Shown: positions 28,053 through 37,417, counted from the stretch's first letter. The stretch is DNA of 64,000 nt from Bradyrhizobium hereditatis (GCF_020329435.1 NZ_JAGKJK010000002.1:434001-498000); one strand, 5' to 3'. The notes: generated by a model from the sequence alone, not told the origin. Numbers and translations: made by a program.

Positions 28053-29259
28053 AAAAATCGAAACGCTCGTGATCGGCGGCGGCCAGGCCGGCCTCACGAT
28101 GAGCCACCGGCTGAAGCAGCACGGCCTGCCGCATCTGGTGTTGGAGCGCCACCGCATCGGCGAACGCTGGCGCAGCGAGCGCTGGGACGGGCTGAGATTC
28201 CAGTTTCCGAACTGGTCGGTGCGGCTGCCGGACTTTCCGTTTCCGCACAGCGATCCCGACGCGTTTTCGGACACCGACACCATCATCAGATACATCGAGG
28301 CCTATGCCGAATTCGTCGCGCCGCCGATCCGCTGCGGCGTCGAGGTCTCAAGGCTCTCGCAGCGCGACGGCGGCTTTATCGCCGAAACGACCAATGGCAC
28401 GATCACAGCCAAAAACGTCGTCGTCGCCACCGGCCCCTATCAACGCAACATCGTTCCCGACGTGCTGCACGAACATCCCGTGTTTCAGGTTCATGCCGCC
28501 GACTACAAGAACCCCGCGCAGCTTCCGCCGGGCGCAGTGCTGGTCGCTGGCGCCGGCGCGTCCGGTACGCAGATTGCCGAGGAATTGCAGCACGCCGGCC
28601 GCCGCGTTTACCTCTCGATCGGGCGGCACCGCCGCCTGCCGCGCCGCTACCGCGGCCGCGACCTGATCTGGTGGCTTGCCGAAATGCGGCTCGACCAGAT
28701 GACTCCGGAGGAGCGCGGATCGGCGCGATTGGGCCCGGTCATTTCCGGGGCCTATGGCGGCCGCACCATCGACTTCCGCAATTTCGCCGCCGACGGCATG
28801 GTCCTCGTCGGTCGCATCGAAGCGGCGCAGAACGGCGTCATCGAGCTTGCACCGGGTCTTGCCGAAAGCCTTGTCGACGGCGACCTCGTCTACAGCACCT
28901 TCCTCGATACGGTGGACGCTTATGTGAAACGGCGCGGCCTGGAGATGCCCGAGGATCCCGACGCCCGCACGACGGTGGTCGACCCGCCTTGCGTCACCGC
29001 GCCACTGACGCGCCTCGACCTCGCCACTGAGGGCATCTCATCGGTGATCTGGGCTACCGGCTATGGCGTCGATTTCGGCTGGATCGATCTTCCCGTGATC
29101 GACGAACGCGGCGACGCCGTCCACCGCAACGGCATCTCGGCCGTGCCCGGGCTCTATTTCCTCGGCCTGCAATGGCTGTCGAAAATGAACTCCTCGTTCC
29201 TGTCAGGCGTCGGCGACGACGCCGCGGTGCTCGCGGACCATATTCGCGCGCGGCGCTGA
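28042..29259 (+). CDS. FAD/NAD(P)-dependent monooxygenase (flavin-containing monooxygenase-like)
   Basis: A 405-residue flavoprotein. The FAD site is VIGGGQAGLTMSHRLKQHG (10-28) with the acidic residue at the end of strand 2 in LVLERH. NAD(P) binding uses a second Rossmann loop, VLVAGAGASGTQIAEELQ (about 173-190). ERWDGLRFQFPNWS matches the flavoprotein monooxygenase motif that precedes substrate contacts, and VIWATGYGVDFGW is the ATG motif linking the domains. It starts within the 3' end of the LysR gene. It likely oxidises a small organic substrate; the identity is unknown. Confidence 0.9.
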   Translation: MPDEKIETLVIGGGQAGLTMSHRLKQHGLPHLVLERHRIGERWRSERWDGLRFQFPNWSVRLPDFPFPHSDPDAFSDTDTIIRYIEAYAEFVAPPIRCGVEVSRLSQRDGGFIAETTNGTITAKNVVVATGPYQRNIVPDVLHEHPVFQVHAADYKNPAQLPPGAVLVAGAGASGTQIAEELQHAGRRVYLSIGRHRRLPRRYRGRDLIWWLAEMRLDQMTPEERGSARLGPVISGAYGGRTIDFRNFAADGMVLVGRIEAAQNGVIELAPGLAESLVDGDLVYSTFLDTVDAYVKRRGLEMPEDPDARTTVVDPPCVTAPLTRLDLATEGISSVIWATGYGVDFGWIDLPVIDERGDAVHRNGISAVPGLYFLGLQWLSKMNSSFLSGVGDDAAVLADHIRARR

Positions 29260-29286
29260 TCCTAGGCCGTTCTCCGCTCGCGAGAT

Positions 29287-29390
29287 CGTCATACCCCGCG
29301 CAGGCGGGGTATCCAGTACGCCGAGGCTTCTCGATTCGGTCAGCGCTGCCTCTGGGACACTGGATCGCCCGCCTTCGCGGGGCGATGGCG
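29287..29390. repeat. TCGTCATACCCCGC palindromic repeat
   Basis: Inner hairpin ACCCCGCGCAGGCGGGGT and outer GATCGCCCGCCTTCGCGGGG with ATCCAGTACGCC spacing. It follows the monooxygenase gene. Confidence 0.7.
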
Positions 29391-29489
29391 GCCTTTGGCT
29401 TAAAAAATCCGCAACATGTGAAGCCGTTCACATCTCTCCTCGCCGCGCCGTGCTGTTGTCGCCGCATGGGTAAACCCGGGGGATGCGCC

Positions 29490-29702
29490 ATGATCTATGG
29501 CGGCTTTGAAATTCAGTCGTTCGAAGCAGGGAGAGGGCTGTGGCACGCGAGGATTCAACGGACCGATCAGGCCCCGGTGATGATCGACGGCATGGCGTTC
29601 CCGACGCTCGAAGTCGGTTTCGCGTGGTCGAATCCGGAAGCAGCGATCGCGGACGCGAAAGCCCATATCGACCGCTTCAGCCCGCGGTTCACCACCCCCT
29701 AG
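29490..29702 (+). CDS. Small hypothetical protein
   Basis: A 70-residue soluble protein, function unknown. It reads MIYGGFEIQSFEAGRGLWHA, then RIQRTDQAPVMIDGM and ends with a helix FAWSNPEAAIADAKAHIDRF. The beta-hairpin followed by an amphipathic helix is like many short conserved proteins that take the form (F/Y)xIxxFExGxxxWHARI, known to me from rhizobial genomes but without assigned function. GGGGGAT lies at a suitable distance before ATG 29490; an ATG at 29466 is also in frame. Confidence 0.65.
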   Translation: MIYGGFEIQSFEAGRGLWHARIQRTDQAPVMIDGMAFPTLEVGFAWSNPEAAIADAKAHIDRFSPRFTTP

Positions 29703-29749
29703 CCGGCGCGCGGCCTGGCCGCCTGTCGCTGGCGCAGCCCGAACAGACT

Positions 29750-29929
29750 GTGCAGGCAACGCCGGTGCTCTCGGCCTGCCCGGATTGCAGCGCCGCGCTC
29801 TCGGTGCTCCGAATCATCCCCGGCCGCGCCGGCGCCGAATACTGGACCATGCGCTGCACGCGCTGCGGCGGTATTCATCTGGATATCATCAAGCCTTCGT
29901 GCGTCGGAGCGGACGACCTCCACGCCTAG
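29750..29929 (+). CDS. Small zinc-ribbon protein
   Basis: A 59-residue protein with two CxxC pairs: CPDC near residue 9 and CTRC near residue 35, separated by ALSVLRIIPGRAGAEYWTMR. This spacing fits a zinc ribbon, and GGIHLDIIKPS follows the second pair. The start is uncertain: GTG 29750 is proposed, without a strong ribosome site, and the frame is open farther upstream. It lies 48 bases after the preceding small gene. It could bind nucleic acid or protein; nothing more can be said. Confidence 0.6.
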   Translation: MQATPVLSACPDCSAALSVLRIIPGRAGAEYWTMRCTRCGGIHLDIIKPSCVGADDLHA

Positions 29930-30044
29930 GAGCGCGCTGGTTCCAAAACACTCTTGCTGACACCTGCTGACATGATAGCTGCGGGCATCGCGCGTGAAGG
30001 CATTTGCCCTTTTCTCGCTGGCTGACTCGTCCCATATTCGCCGC

Positions 30045-33000
30045 ATGGCGAAGAAACCCGACACTCCCAAGAAATCAGGCAAAGCCCCGAAATCAAAAGC
30101 GCATCGGCCAGACGTTCAGCCGATCGGGCCTGCGCTTGCGGAACTGCTCAATCCCGCGATCAACCGCGGCGATGCCGGCACGGGCTCGGGCACCGGCCTG
30201 CAGCCGCCGCCGGACAATTCCTGGGACCGCCGCGCCGGCGGCGAGGCCGCAGCGCATCGTGCGCGCGCGTCGACGAAGGGAACGAGCGCAACTGTCGCGA
30301 AGCGCGATACGTCTGGCAGCGCCGAAAATGAATCCGAGAACGGGCCACCTGCGCCCCCTCTCCCGCTTGCGGGGGAGGGTCAGGGTGGGGGTCTGTCCAC
30401 ACGGCATGAACTAGACGAAGCCCCCCAAGCCCACTATGGCACCTCGGCCACCGTCCCGACGCTCGACCCCGAGCTCGCGCGCCAGCTTGGCCTGCCGACG
30501 GCGGAAGACGACGAGGAAGCCCTCGCGCGCCCGCCGCGCAGCAAGATGGAATCGCTCGGCGTCAAGGCGACCGCCGAGGCACTGGAGAACCTGATCCGCG
30601 AGGGCCGTCCCGAATTCCGCAAAGAGGACGGCTCGATGAAGGTGTGGACGCCACACCGGCCGCCGCGCCCGGAAAAATCCGAAGGCGGCGTGCGCTTCGA
30701 GATCAAATCGGACTACGAACCCAAGGGCGACCAGCCGACCGCGATCGCCGAACTGGTCGAGGGCATCAACCGCAACGATCGCACGCAGGTGCTGCTCGGC
30801 GTCACCGGCTCCGGCAAAACCTACACCATGGCCAAGGTGATCGAGGCGACGCAGCGCCCTGCCCTGATCCTCGCGCCGAACAAGACGCTGGCCGCTCAGC
30901 TCTATGGCGAGTTCAAGAATTTCTTCCCCGACAACGCGGTGGAGTATTTCGTCTCCTACTACGACTACTACCAACCGGAAGCCTATGTGCCGCGCACCGA
31001 CACCTACATAGAAAAGGACTCGTCCATCAACGAGCAGATCGACCGCATGCGCCATGCGGCGACGCGCGCGCTGCTCGAACGCGACGACGTCATCATCGTG
31101 GCGTCGGTGTCCTGCATCTATGGTATCGGATCGGTCGAGACCTACACGGCGATGACCTTTGCGCTGAAGAAGGGCGAGCGCATTGACCAGCGTCAGTTGA
31201 TCGCCGATCTCGTGGCGCTGCAGTACAAGCGCACCCAGGCCGATTTCACCCGCGGCACCTTCCGCGTCCGCGGCGACGTCATCGACATCTTCCCGGCGCA
31301 CTATGAGGACCGCGCCTGGCGCGTGAACCTGTTCGGCGACACCGTGGAAAATATCGAGGAGTTCGATCCGCTCACCGGTCACAAGCAGGACGATCTCGAA
31401 TTCATCAAGATCTACGCCAACTCGCACTATGTGACGCCGCGTCCGACGCTGGTGCAGGCGATCAAGTCGATTAAATCGGAACTGAAGCTGCGGCTCGATG
31501 AACTCAACAATCAGGGCCGTCTCCTGGAAGCGCAGCGGCTGGAGCAGCGCACCACCTTCGATCTCGAAATGATGGAGGCGACGGGAAGCTGCGCCGGCAT
31601 CGAAAACTATTCGCGCTATCTCACGGGCCGCCGCCCCGGCGAGCCGCCGCCGACGCTGTTCGAATATGTGCCCGACAACGCGCTGGTGTTTTGCGACGAA
31701 AGCCACGTCAGCATTCCGCAGATCGGCGCCATGTTCCGCGGCGACTTCCGCCGCAAGGCGACGCTCGCCGAATACGGCTTCCGCCTGCCCTCCTGCATGG
31801 ACAACCGGCCGCTGCGGTTCGAGGAATGGGACATGATGCGGCCGCAGACGGTTGCGGTGTCGGCGACGCCGAGCGGCTGGGAGCTGAACGAAAGCGGCGG
31901 CGTGTTCGTCGAGCAGGTCATCCGCCCGACCGGGCTGATCGATCCGCCGGTCGATATCCGCCCCGCCCGCACGCAGGTCGACGATCTCGTCGGCGAAGTC
32001 CGCGCCACCGCCGCGGCCGGCTACCGCTCGCTGATCACTGTGCTCACAAAACGGATGGCGGAGGACCTCACCGAATATCTGCACGAGCAGGGTATTCGTG
32101 TCCGCTACATGCACTCTGATATCGACACCATCGAGCGCATCGAGATCATCCGCGACCTCCGCCTCGGCGCGTTCGACGCGCTGGTCGGCATCAACCTGCT
32201 CCGCGAAGGCCTCGACATTCCCGAATGCGCGCTGGTCGCTATCCTCGACGCCGACAAGGAAGGTTTTCTGCGCAGCGAGACGTCGCTGATCCAGACCATC
32301 GGCCGCGCCGCGCGCAACGTCGACGGCAAGGTAATCCTCTACGCCGACAGCATGACCGGCTCGATGGAGCGCGCCATCGCCGAGACCAACCGCCGCCGCG
32401 AGAAGCAGGTCGAATACAACAACGCCAACGGCATCACGCCGGAGAGCGTGAAGAAATCGATCGGCGATATCCTCAACTCCGTTTACGAGCGCGACCACGT
32501 CTTGGTCGAGATCGGCGATGGCGGCATGGCGGACGATGTGATCTCGATCGGCCACAATTTCGAGGCCGTGCTGAACGACCTCGAAACCAGAATGCGCGAA
32601 GCCGCCGCCGATCTGAATTTCGAGGAAGCGGCAAGGCTGCGCGACGAGGTGAAACGTCTCCGCGCCACGGAGATGGCCGTCGTCGACGATCCCACTGCGA
32701 AACAGCGCGCCGTGCAGAAGCAGGCCGGCGCCTACGCCGGCACCAAGAAATACGGTGAGTCCGCCAACCTGCCGGTCAGCGCGATGAAAAAACGCGCAGC
32801 CGCTTTATCCTCCCCTGGGGCAGGATCGACCGCCGCAGGTGGTCGAGGCGGGGTGAGCCGCAGCGGCAGTCCCTCCAAAGTCCACAAACCCCACCTCGAC
32901 GAAATGCACGGCCCGGAATCCCTGCCCTACCGGCCCGGCGGCGCCAAACCGCGCAAGCCCGAGTTCGGCAGCGGCAGCAAAATCTTCCAGCCGACAAACT

Positions 33001-33086
33001 CGCGCGAGTCGGGACCGGAGTTCGGGCCGGCGCCGCGATCGAGCGGAGGATTGCCGGGGCGACGGGGCGGGTGGAAGAAGAGGTAA
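30045..33086 (+). CDS. uvrB: Excinuclease ABC subunit UvrB with long terminal extensions
   Basis: The damage-verifying helicase of nucleotide excision repair, acting with UvrA and UvrC. It has about 1013 residues against the usual 660-730. The catalytic core is normal: Walker A GVTGSGKT (about 252-259), the beta-hairpin region [20 protein letters not shown] (about 305-324), helicase motifs including ATPSGWEL and [17 protein letters not shown], and the C-terminal UVR domain [20 protein letters not shown] (about 855). The N-terminal 230 residues are low-complexity and contain, at about 103-118, a translated palindromic repeat. A 130-residue basic Gly/Pro tail follows the UVR domain. ATG 30045 is preferred to GTG 29994; neither has a strong site. 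Confidence 0.94.
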   Translation: MAKKPDTPKKSGKAPKSKAHRPDVQPIGPALAELLNPAINRGDAGTGSGTGLQPPPDNSWDRRAGGEAAAHRARASTKGTSATVAKRDTSGSAENESENGPPAPPLPLAGEGQGGGLSTRHELDEAPQAHYGTSATVPTLDPELARQLGLPTAEDDEEALARPPRSKMESLGVKATAEALENLIREGRPEFRKEDGSMKVWTPHRPPRPEKSEGGVRFEIKSDYEPKGDQPTAIAELVEGINRNDRTQVLLGVTGSGKTYTMAKVIEATQRPALILAPNKTLAAQLYGEFKNFFPDNAVEYFVSYYDYYQPEAYVPRTDTYIEKDSSINEQIDRMRHAATRALLERDDVIIVASVSCIYGIGSVETYTAMTFALKKGERIDQRQLIADLVALQYKRTQADFTRGTFRVRGDVIDIFPAHYEDRAWRVNLFGDTVENIEEFDPLTGHKQDDLEFIKIYANSHYVTPRPTLVQAIKSIKSELKLRLDELNNQGRLLEAQRLEQRTTFDLEMMEATGSCAGIENYSRYLTGRRPGEPPPTLFEYVPDNALVFCDESHVSIPQIGAMFRGDFRRKATLAEYGFRLPSCMDNRPLRFEEWDMMRPQTVAVSATPSGWELNESGGVFVEQVIRPTGLIDPPVDIRPARTQVDDLVGEVRATAAAGYRSLITVLTKRMAEDLTEYLHEQGIRVRYMHSDIDTIERIEIIRDLRLGAFDALVGINLLREGLDIPECALVAILDADKEGFLRSETSLIQTIGRAARNVDGKVILYADSMTGSMERAIAETNRRREKQVEYNNANGITPESVKKSIGDILNSVYERDHVLVEIGDGGMADDVISIGHNFEAVLNDLETRMREAAADLNFEEAARLRDEVKRLRATEMAVVDDPTAKQRAVQKQAGAYAGTKKYGESANLPVSAMKKRAAALSSPGAGSTAAGGRGGVSRSGSPSKVHKPHLDEMHGPESLPYRPGGAKPRKPEFGSGSKIFQPTNSRESGPEFGPAPRSSGGLPGRRGGWKKR
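30351..30395. repeat. CCCTCTCCCGC repeat inside the uvrB reading frame
   Basis: CCCCCTCTCCCGCTTGCGGG / GGAGGGTCAGGGTGGGGGTC, a member of the family at 14571 and 26130, translated in frame as [15 protein letters not shown] in the UvrB extension. Confidence 0.8.
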
Positions 33087-33332
33087 TCCATCAGCGATCG
33101 TGGTTCGTGATGGACAGGGTCCTCGCGATTTAAACTGCGCGGATAAGCTGAGGTTGGCACATCCCGGATTCAGCCCCAAACGCTCACTCAGCGCCAGCGG
33201 TCTACGATCGTCTCCATTCTGAATTAAAAGCCGACGCGGGCCGTTGAACAACGGCACGCCGCGAAGACTCGGCAGTTGTTACCAGCAGCATCCTATGACA
33301 CCATTTAAATACCGAGTTGTCATAACTTCTGG

Positions 33333-34367
33333 ATGCCTATGCCACGCCGGAAATATGCTTGGGAGAAGCTGTCGGATGAGCAGTTGCTCAAACTACGCCT
33401 CAGTAGTTTGAGGGTCGCGGTCGAGGACACTTGGCTCGAGGATTGTCTCAGCACTCTCTATGAGGAGCTCGAAGAGCGGAACATCCGGCTGCGGCCACAC
33501 GCATGGATATCGAGCGAATGGTTCAGTCCGGCACATGTGCCCGGCATTGCGATTCCATTCTATCTCGCCCATCCCCGTCTGATGAAGATCGAGAAGAAAA
33601 TGATGCTCGATGTCGAAGGCGGCACCTGGTCCGAGTGCATGGCCATTCTTCGTCATGAGGCAGGCCATGCCGTGCAGCACGCCTACCAGCTGCAACGTCG
33701 CCGGCGTTGGCAGCAGCTGTTCGGCCCGTCCTCGAAGCACTATCCGCGCTACTACCGGCCCAATCCGGCCAGCCGGCGTTATGTCCAGCATCTTCGGCTC
33801 TGGTATGCGCAGAGCCATCCGGACGAGGATTTCGCCGAAACGTTTGCGGTGTGGCTGCGGCCGCGTTCGAACTGGCGGACGCGTTATGCCGGTTGGCCAG
33901 CGCTGAAGAAGCTCGAATATGTCGACGAGCTGATGAGTGAAATCGCCGGCAAGCGGCCGCTGATCACGACGCGGGAGCGTGTCGATCCGCTGCATGAGCT
34001 CAGCCAAACCCTTGGCGAACACTACCAGAAAAAGCAGGCGTTCTACGCCTTCAAGCCACCGAAGACTTACGACCGCGATCTCTCCCGGCTCTTTTCCGCC
34101 GATCCACGGCACCGCCGGGAGCAACCGGCTTCGGTCTTCATCAGGCGGCACCGCGCTCAAATCAGGCAGCTGGTTGCACGGTGGACGGGCGAGAACCAGC
34201 TCACGCTTGATGCTGTGCTTGACGACATGATCTCGCGCTGCCGCGAGCTCAATCTGCGCGCGCCCGGCTCTGAACGGAAGCTTGTGCTGAACTTCACCAT
34301 CCTGTTGACCGCCAAAACCATGCACGCGCTGTTCGGCCCTTCGCAGCGCAAATGGATCGCGCTATGA
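33333..34367 (+). CDS. Putative zinc metallopeptidase (gluzincin-like)
   Basis: A 344-residue protein, apparently cytosolic. The zinc motif HEAGH lies at 108-112 in LRHEAGHAVQHAYQL, followed about 60 residues later by DEDFAETFAVWL, where the Glu would be the third ligand. This fits the putative zinc-binding metallopeptidase families. There is no signal peptide. The C-terminal 120 residues are helical and basic, ending TILLTAKTMHALFG. The stop overlaps the start of an ATP-grasp ligase gene (ATGA), so they are tightly coupled, pointing to a common pathway in which a peptide bond is made by one and cut by the other. ATG 33333 or 33339; neither has a strong site. Confidence 0.85.
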   Translation: MPMPRRKYAWEKLSDEQLLKLRLSSLRVAVEDTWLEDCLSTLYEELEERNIRLRPHAWISSEWFSPAHVPGIAIPFYLAHPRLMKIEKKMMLDVEGGTWSECMAILRHEAGHAVQHAYQLQRRRRWQQLFGPSSKHYPRYYRPNPASRRYVQHLRLWYAQSHPDEDFAETFAVWLRPRSNWRTRYAGWPALKKLEYVDELMSEIAGKRPLITTRERVDPLHELSQTLGEHYQKKQAFYAFKPPKTYDRDLSRLFSADPRHRREQPASVFIRRHRAQIRQLVARWTGENQLTLDAVLDDMISRCRELNLRAPGSERKLVLNFTILLTAKTMHALFGPSQRKWIAL

Positions 34368-35398
34368 GACGGCTGCGCATTCTGGCGCTGATGCATCCGG
34401 ACTTCGTGCCTCCGGACTCTACCGACGGCTATACGGCGCGGCAAATCAATGAATGGAAAACAGAATTCGACGTCGTGAGCACCTTGCGTGGGGCCGGTCA
34501 TGAAGTTCGCCCGCTCGGCGTGCAGGAGGAAATCAAGCCGGTGCGCGACGAGATCGAACGCTTCAAGCCGCATGTGGTATTCAACTTGCTCGAGCAGTTT
34601 CACCATGAGCCCGTGTATGACCAGCACATTCCAAGCTATCTCGAGCTGATGCAGGTCCCATACACCGGGTGCAATCCGCGTGGACTGATCCTGGCGCGCG
34701 GCAAGGATCTATCCAAGATGCTGGTGCACCATCGCCGGATCGCGGTGCCGGTCTTCGCTGTGTTTCCAATGCGCCGCAAGGTCATGCGGCCAGCTCGGCT
34801 TGCGCTGCCGCTGATCGTCAAGAGCCTGAGCGAGGATGGATCGCGGGGTATTTCGCAAGCGTCCATCGTCGATACGGACGAGAAGCTCGCAGAGCGCGTC
34901 GCCTTCATTCACGAGCGGGTCGGAACAGCAGCCATCGCCGAGCAATATATCGAGGGACGTGAGCTCTATGTCGGCGTGCTCGGCAACAATCGGCTGCGAG
35001 TTCTGCCGGTTTGGGAACTGAAATTCGGCAGCATGGGCGGTCACGGAGCTCGGCTTATAGCCACCGAGAAGGTCAAACACGATCCCAGCTATCAGGAACG
35101 GGTCGGAATTGAAGATGGGCCGGCCAACAACCTTGCGCCTGAGCTACACGCCCGCATTCAGCGAATAGCGAAACGCATCTACCGAACGCTGGGCCTCGAT
35201 GGATACGCGCGCATAGACTTTCGCCTCTCTGCCGACGGCACTCCGTATTTCATTGAAGCAAACCCCAATCCCGAAATCGCAAAGAGCCAAGAGTTCGCTA
35301 CGGCGGCTCGGCATGACGGGCTCGATTACCCGGACCTGCTGCAACGCATTCTCGCTCTCGGAATGAGCCGGGCAAAGGCGGGCGTATCCGTGGGCTGA
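34364..35398 (+). CDS. D-Ala-D-Ala ligase-like ATP-grasp protein
   Basis: A 344-residue ATP-grasp enzyme that would join a carboxylate to an amine through an acylphosphate. The N-terminal domain contains VVFNLLEQFHHEPVYDQHIP (71-90) and the PYTGCNP loop (99-105), typical of the Ddl branch. ATP contacts are Lys153 in PLIVKSLSEDGSRG and the EQYIEGRELYVGVLG strand. The magnesium site is RIDFRLSADGTPYFIEANPN with Asp285, Glu298 and Asn300. It is not ddl itself: the Ddl substrate loop is absent and the neighbours are not cell-wall genes. It shares an ATGA overlap with the metallopeptidase gene. The product may be a small peptide or an amino-acid-tagged protein. Confidence 0.88.
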   Translation: MRRLRILALMHPDFVPPDSTDGYTARQINEWKTEFDVVSTLRGAGHEVRPLGVQEEIKPVRDEIERFKPHVVFNLLEQFHHEPVYDQHIPSYLELMQVPYTGCNPRGLILARGKDLSKMLVHHRRIAVPVFAVFPMRRKVMRPARLALPLIVKSLSEDGSRGISQASIVDTDEKLAERVAFIHERVGTAAIAEQYIEGRELYVGVLGNNRLRVLPVWELKFGSMGGHGARLIATEKVKHDPSYQERVGIEDGPANNLAPELHARIQRIAKRIYRTLGLDGYARIDFRLSADGTPYFIEANPNPEIAKSQEFATAARHDGLDYPDLLQRILALGMSRAKAGVSVG

Positions 35399-35786
35399 AA
35401 GACAACGCGAGACGGGGATGCATATCGCCGCTCGCCCACAACAGCCGTGGCTGGCGGTGCCGTGCGCTCGCTCCGGCTCGACGGATCACCCGATGACAGC
35501 TGTTGGTTTGCTGGTGACGGTTGGTGGCTATCGACAGCGGATGCCTGACAGCAAACGCAGAGCAGCGTCTGCCAGTGACCCCGACATGGCAGTGCCGGTG
35601 TATGCCCCTTAGCGGAATAGCGACGGTTTTGGCCGACCTTTCGCAAACGGCCCAACACACACCAGCTCCGGAATGCTCCGATAGAACCTTCCTAGCTTTG
35701 TCGTTTAGGAGACTGCAGTCGTTAGCCCGACTTTTCTCCGGCGCGCCAAGGGCATGGATCAGAGGCCCTTGGCGCCGCGTGTCTGA
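35399..35786. other. Gene-free stretch
   Basis: 388 bases between the ATP-grasp gene and a convergent secreted-protein gene. I see no convincing gene, hairpin terminator or known repeat. Short open frames lack starts and codon bias. Confidence 0.5.
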
Positions 35787-36215
35787 TCAGCACGATCGAT
35801 ACATCCCCTGCAGTGGCTTTCCGCTCAGAAAGATAGTGTGAGGTGTCAGACCGCCCCTGCGAGCAATCCAGCGGCGCACCGGCGTCGGATAGGTCGAGTA
35901 CAGCATGAAGGTTGCTTCAGGATCAGTGAAGGCTCGACCGTTGGGGCCGTAATTCCAGGCCGCATGAAAGCCGAGCGTCGCGCGCGAAGTTACACAGATT
36001 CTGTCGCGCGGGAGCGCGCTGAGAACCATGGTGCACGCCGAGGCACACAGTCCATCGATGATCACGGTTTCGCCCGATGAGGCCAGGCGCTGATATTTAA
36101 CGATGTAAGCTCCGATCAGACCGCCTCGATCGTTCGTGATGCGTACCGCAGAACTTGCCTCTGATACATTTAGGATTAGCAGGATTGCCACGAGGAATCC
36201 CGTCACATACTTCAT
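35787..36215 (-). CDS. Exported ClpP/crotonase-like protein (COG3904-type)
   Basis: A 142-residue exported protein. The signal peptide is residues 1-23 (KYVTGFLVAILLILNVSEASS). The mature part, GLIGAYIVKYQRLASSGETV, then IIDGLCASACTMVLSALP, then CVTSRATLGFHAAW, matches the ClpP/crotonase-fold periplasmic proteins: the Ser between the two Cys of CASAC is in the nucleophile position, and the His of LGFHAA may be the base. The acid residue is not obvious. The length is short for the fold, so it may act only as a dimer or be inactive. GGGGTGGGAC precedes the ATG. No linked substrate gene is visible. Confidence 0.75.
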   Translation of the reverse strand: MKYVTGFLVAILLILNVSEASSAVRITNDRGGLIGAYIVKYQRLASSGETVIIDGLCASACTMVLSALPRDRICVTSRATLGFHAAWNYGPNGRAFTDPEATFMLYSTYPTPVRRWIARRGGLTPHTIFLSGKPLQGMYRSC

Positions 36216-36548
36216 GTCCCACCCCTGGGTTCGAGCAAATCGATTTGGATCGCTTTGCGTGATGCGCGAAGTTGCGACAGGCTTGTGGAGATTCGTGGCA
36301 TTGTCTGGGCGCAGACAACAGCGGCGACCGGTTCCCTGGCTGCAACTCGTGAAAACAGCCGGAGGTGAAACAAAAGGCCTAGATTGTCCTCGCGACCGAA
36401 GGGATCGGATGTGGCTATAGTCACTCTGCAGGGAATAGGAGCCCCGAGAGCCGCATGCGCGAATCGCGTCGTTCAGGACAAACGCATGGCCGGCCAGCTG
36501 CGCGATATTGGCCTCTGCTCGGTGATTTAGCGGCGTTGGCCGTGGCAG
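36216..36548. other. Gene-free stretch
   Basis: 333 bases upstream of the exported ClpP-like gene. It should hold that gene's promoter. A 53-codon open frame from 36455 is antisense to the next gene and not convincing. No repeats recognised. Confidence 0.45.
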
Positions 36549-36842
36549 TCAGCGCGATCTCAACTTGCGCTTCATCTCGGGCGATGCAGCCTTCGCTGGG
36601 TCGTGGGTGGCCGTAGCCTTCTCGGCTGGGGACTTGATGGTGTGGACCGGATTGTTAACGGCGCTCGCAGCCGCTGCACTAGTAGGCGATAGAGCGGTCG
36701 TGAAGGCAACCGGTTTGGCCACGGGGGCCCGCGGCTGCGCGACCGCCGCGACTGGCGCATTAACGGGATTGCTGTGGCGGCCTATCGTGTAAGCCCCTAG
36801 CGCAGTGGTACCCAGCAGAACGAGTAGCGCTTTCGCCCGCAT
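36549..36842 (-). CDS. Small exported or membrane-anchored Ala/Pro-rich protein
   Basis: A 97-residue protein. The N-terminus MRAKALLVLLGTTALGAYTI is a signal peptide or anchor, followed by a low-complexity region rich in Ala, Pro, Val and Thr (NAPVAAVAQPRAPVAKPVAF) and a basic end (PEMKRKLRSR). No domain is recognised. GCGGGTG precedes ATG 36842. Such proline/alanine linkers often span the periplasm. It lies just downstream of a broken small gene and could itself be of recent origin. Confidence 0.55.
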   Translation of the reverse strand: MRAKALLVLLGTTALGAYTIGRHSNPVNAPVAAVAQPRAPVAKPVAFTTALSPTSAAAASAVNNPVHTIKSPAEKATATHDPAKAASPEMKRKLRSR

Positions 36843-36879
36843 ACTCGCACCCGCTACCTTTAGCCGGTCTTTCGAGCAT

Positions 36880-37040
36880 TCATGGCAGCTCAACCTCGTC
36901 GGCTAGTTGATCCAGATGCCGCGCAAGCCGTCGAACATTTCGCGCTTCGCTTTGTCGGTAGCCAAGCCCCTGACAGGCGCGCATTCGGCCGCGTCTTTGC
37001 GCAGCTTCTCCAGATGGGTTTGATAATCCTTTATCGTCCC
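36880..37040 (-). pseudogene. Frameshifted remnant of the small helical protein family (copy of 20663-20839)
   Basis: On the minus strand KDYQTHLEKLRKDAAECAPV, then GLATDKAKREMFDGL, can be read, ending at a TAG (36903-36905). In the next frame LADEVELP follows directly, which is the kind of C-terminus (LA-D-V/M) the intact family member has. No proper start codon exists upstream before a stop. This looks like a truncated, frameshifted copy. Confidence 0.5.
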
Positions 37041-37207
37041 CTGCCCGTCTTAATTTTCCGTGACGGTGGCAGCAAGGACAGGGAGCAGAACTAACAATAT
37101 TAAGTCGGAACTAAAGATCGGAAATACTGCTGTTACCCGCCCCCAAAACGCCGAGTGGGATAAGCGCGATTTTCAGCTTCTCGATTTATCCGAACCCAAA
37201 GGCGCGT

Positions 37208-37417
37208 CTAACTTGCGCGCATATCCACGGGAGCATCGATCGGCGGCATCTGCGAGCGTGTGTAGAAGCCTTCCCGCATAACCGCGCGGCTTATCTCGGC
37301 ACTAACAGTGCGCGCCGCCCGCTTTTTCCTCCAGCCGCCTGCTAGTCCCGCGGGCAGTGGCGCTCCTCGTCGGACCACGAGAAGCTGGCCGTTTCCACGA
37401 ACGTATATGTCGAACAT
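37208..37417 (-). CDS. Small basic hypothetical protein
   Basis: A 69-residue soluble protein of unknown function: MFDIYVRGNGQLLVVRRGAP, a basic GGWRKKRAARTV segment, then a helix SAEISRAVMREGFYTRS. The order beta hairpin, basic turn, helix suggests a small alpha/beta fold. ATG 37417 is chosen because the conserved-looking part begins there; the open frame extends to 37582 without good coding character. No ribosome site is strong. From memory, short proteins with GQLLVVRRG and GWRKKR occur in Bradyrhizobium. Confidence 0.55.
   Translation of the reverse strand: MFDIYVRGNGQLLVVRRGAPLPAGLAGGWRKKRAARTVSAEISRAVMREGFYTRSQMPPIDAPVDMRAS

Noticed and set aside
30411..32555. 714-codon minus-strand open frame
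   Set aside because: Fully antisense to the uvrB core; GC-rich codon bias keeps the opposite strand open.
36455..36616. 53-codon plus-strand frame with a hydrophobic stretch
   Set aside because: Overlaps antisense the better supported gene at 36549-36842 and lacks a ribosome site.
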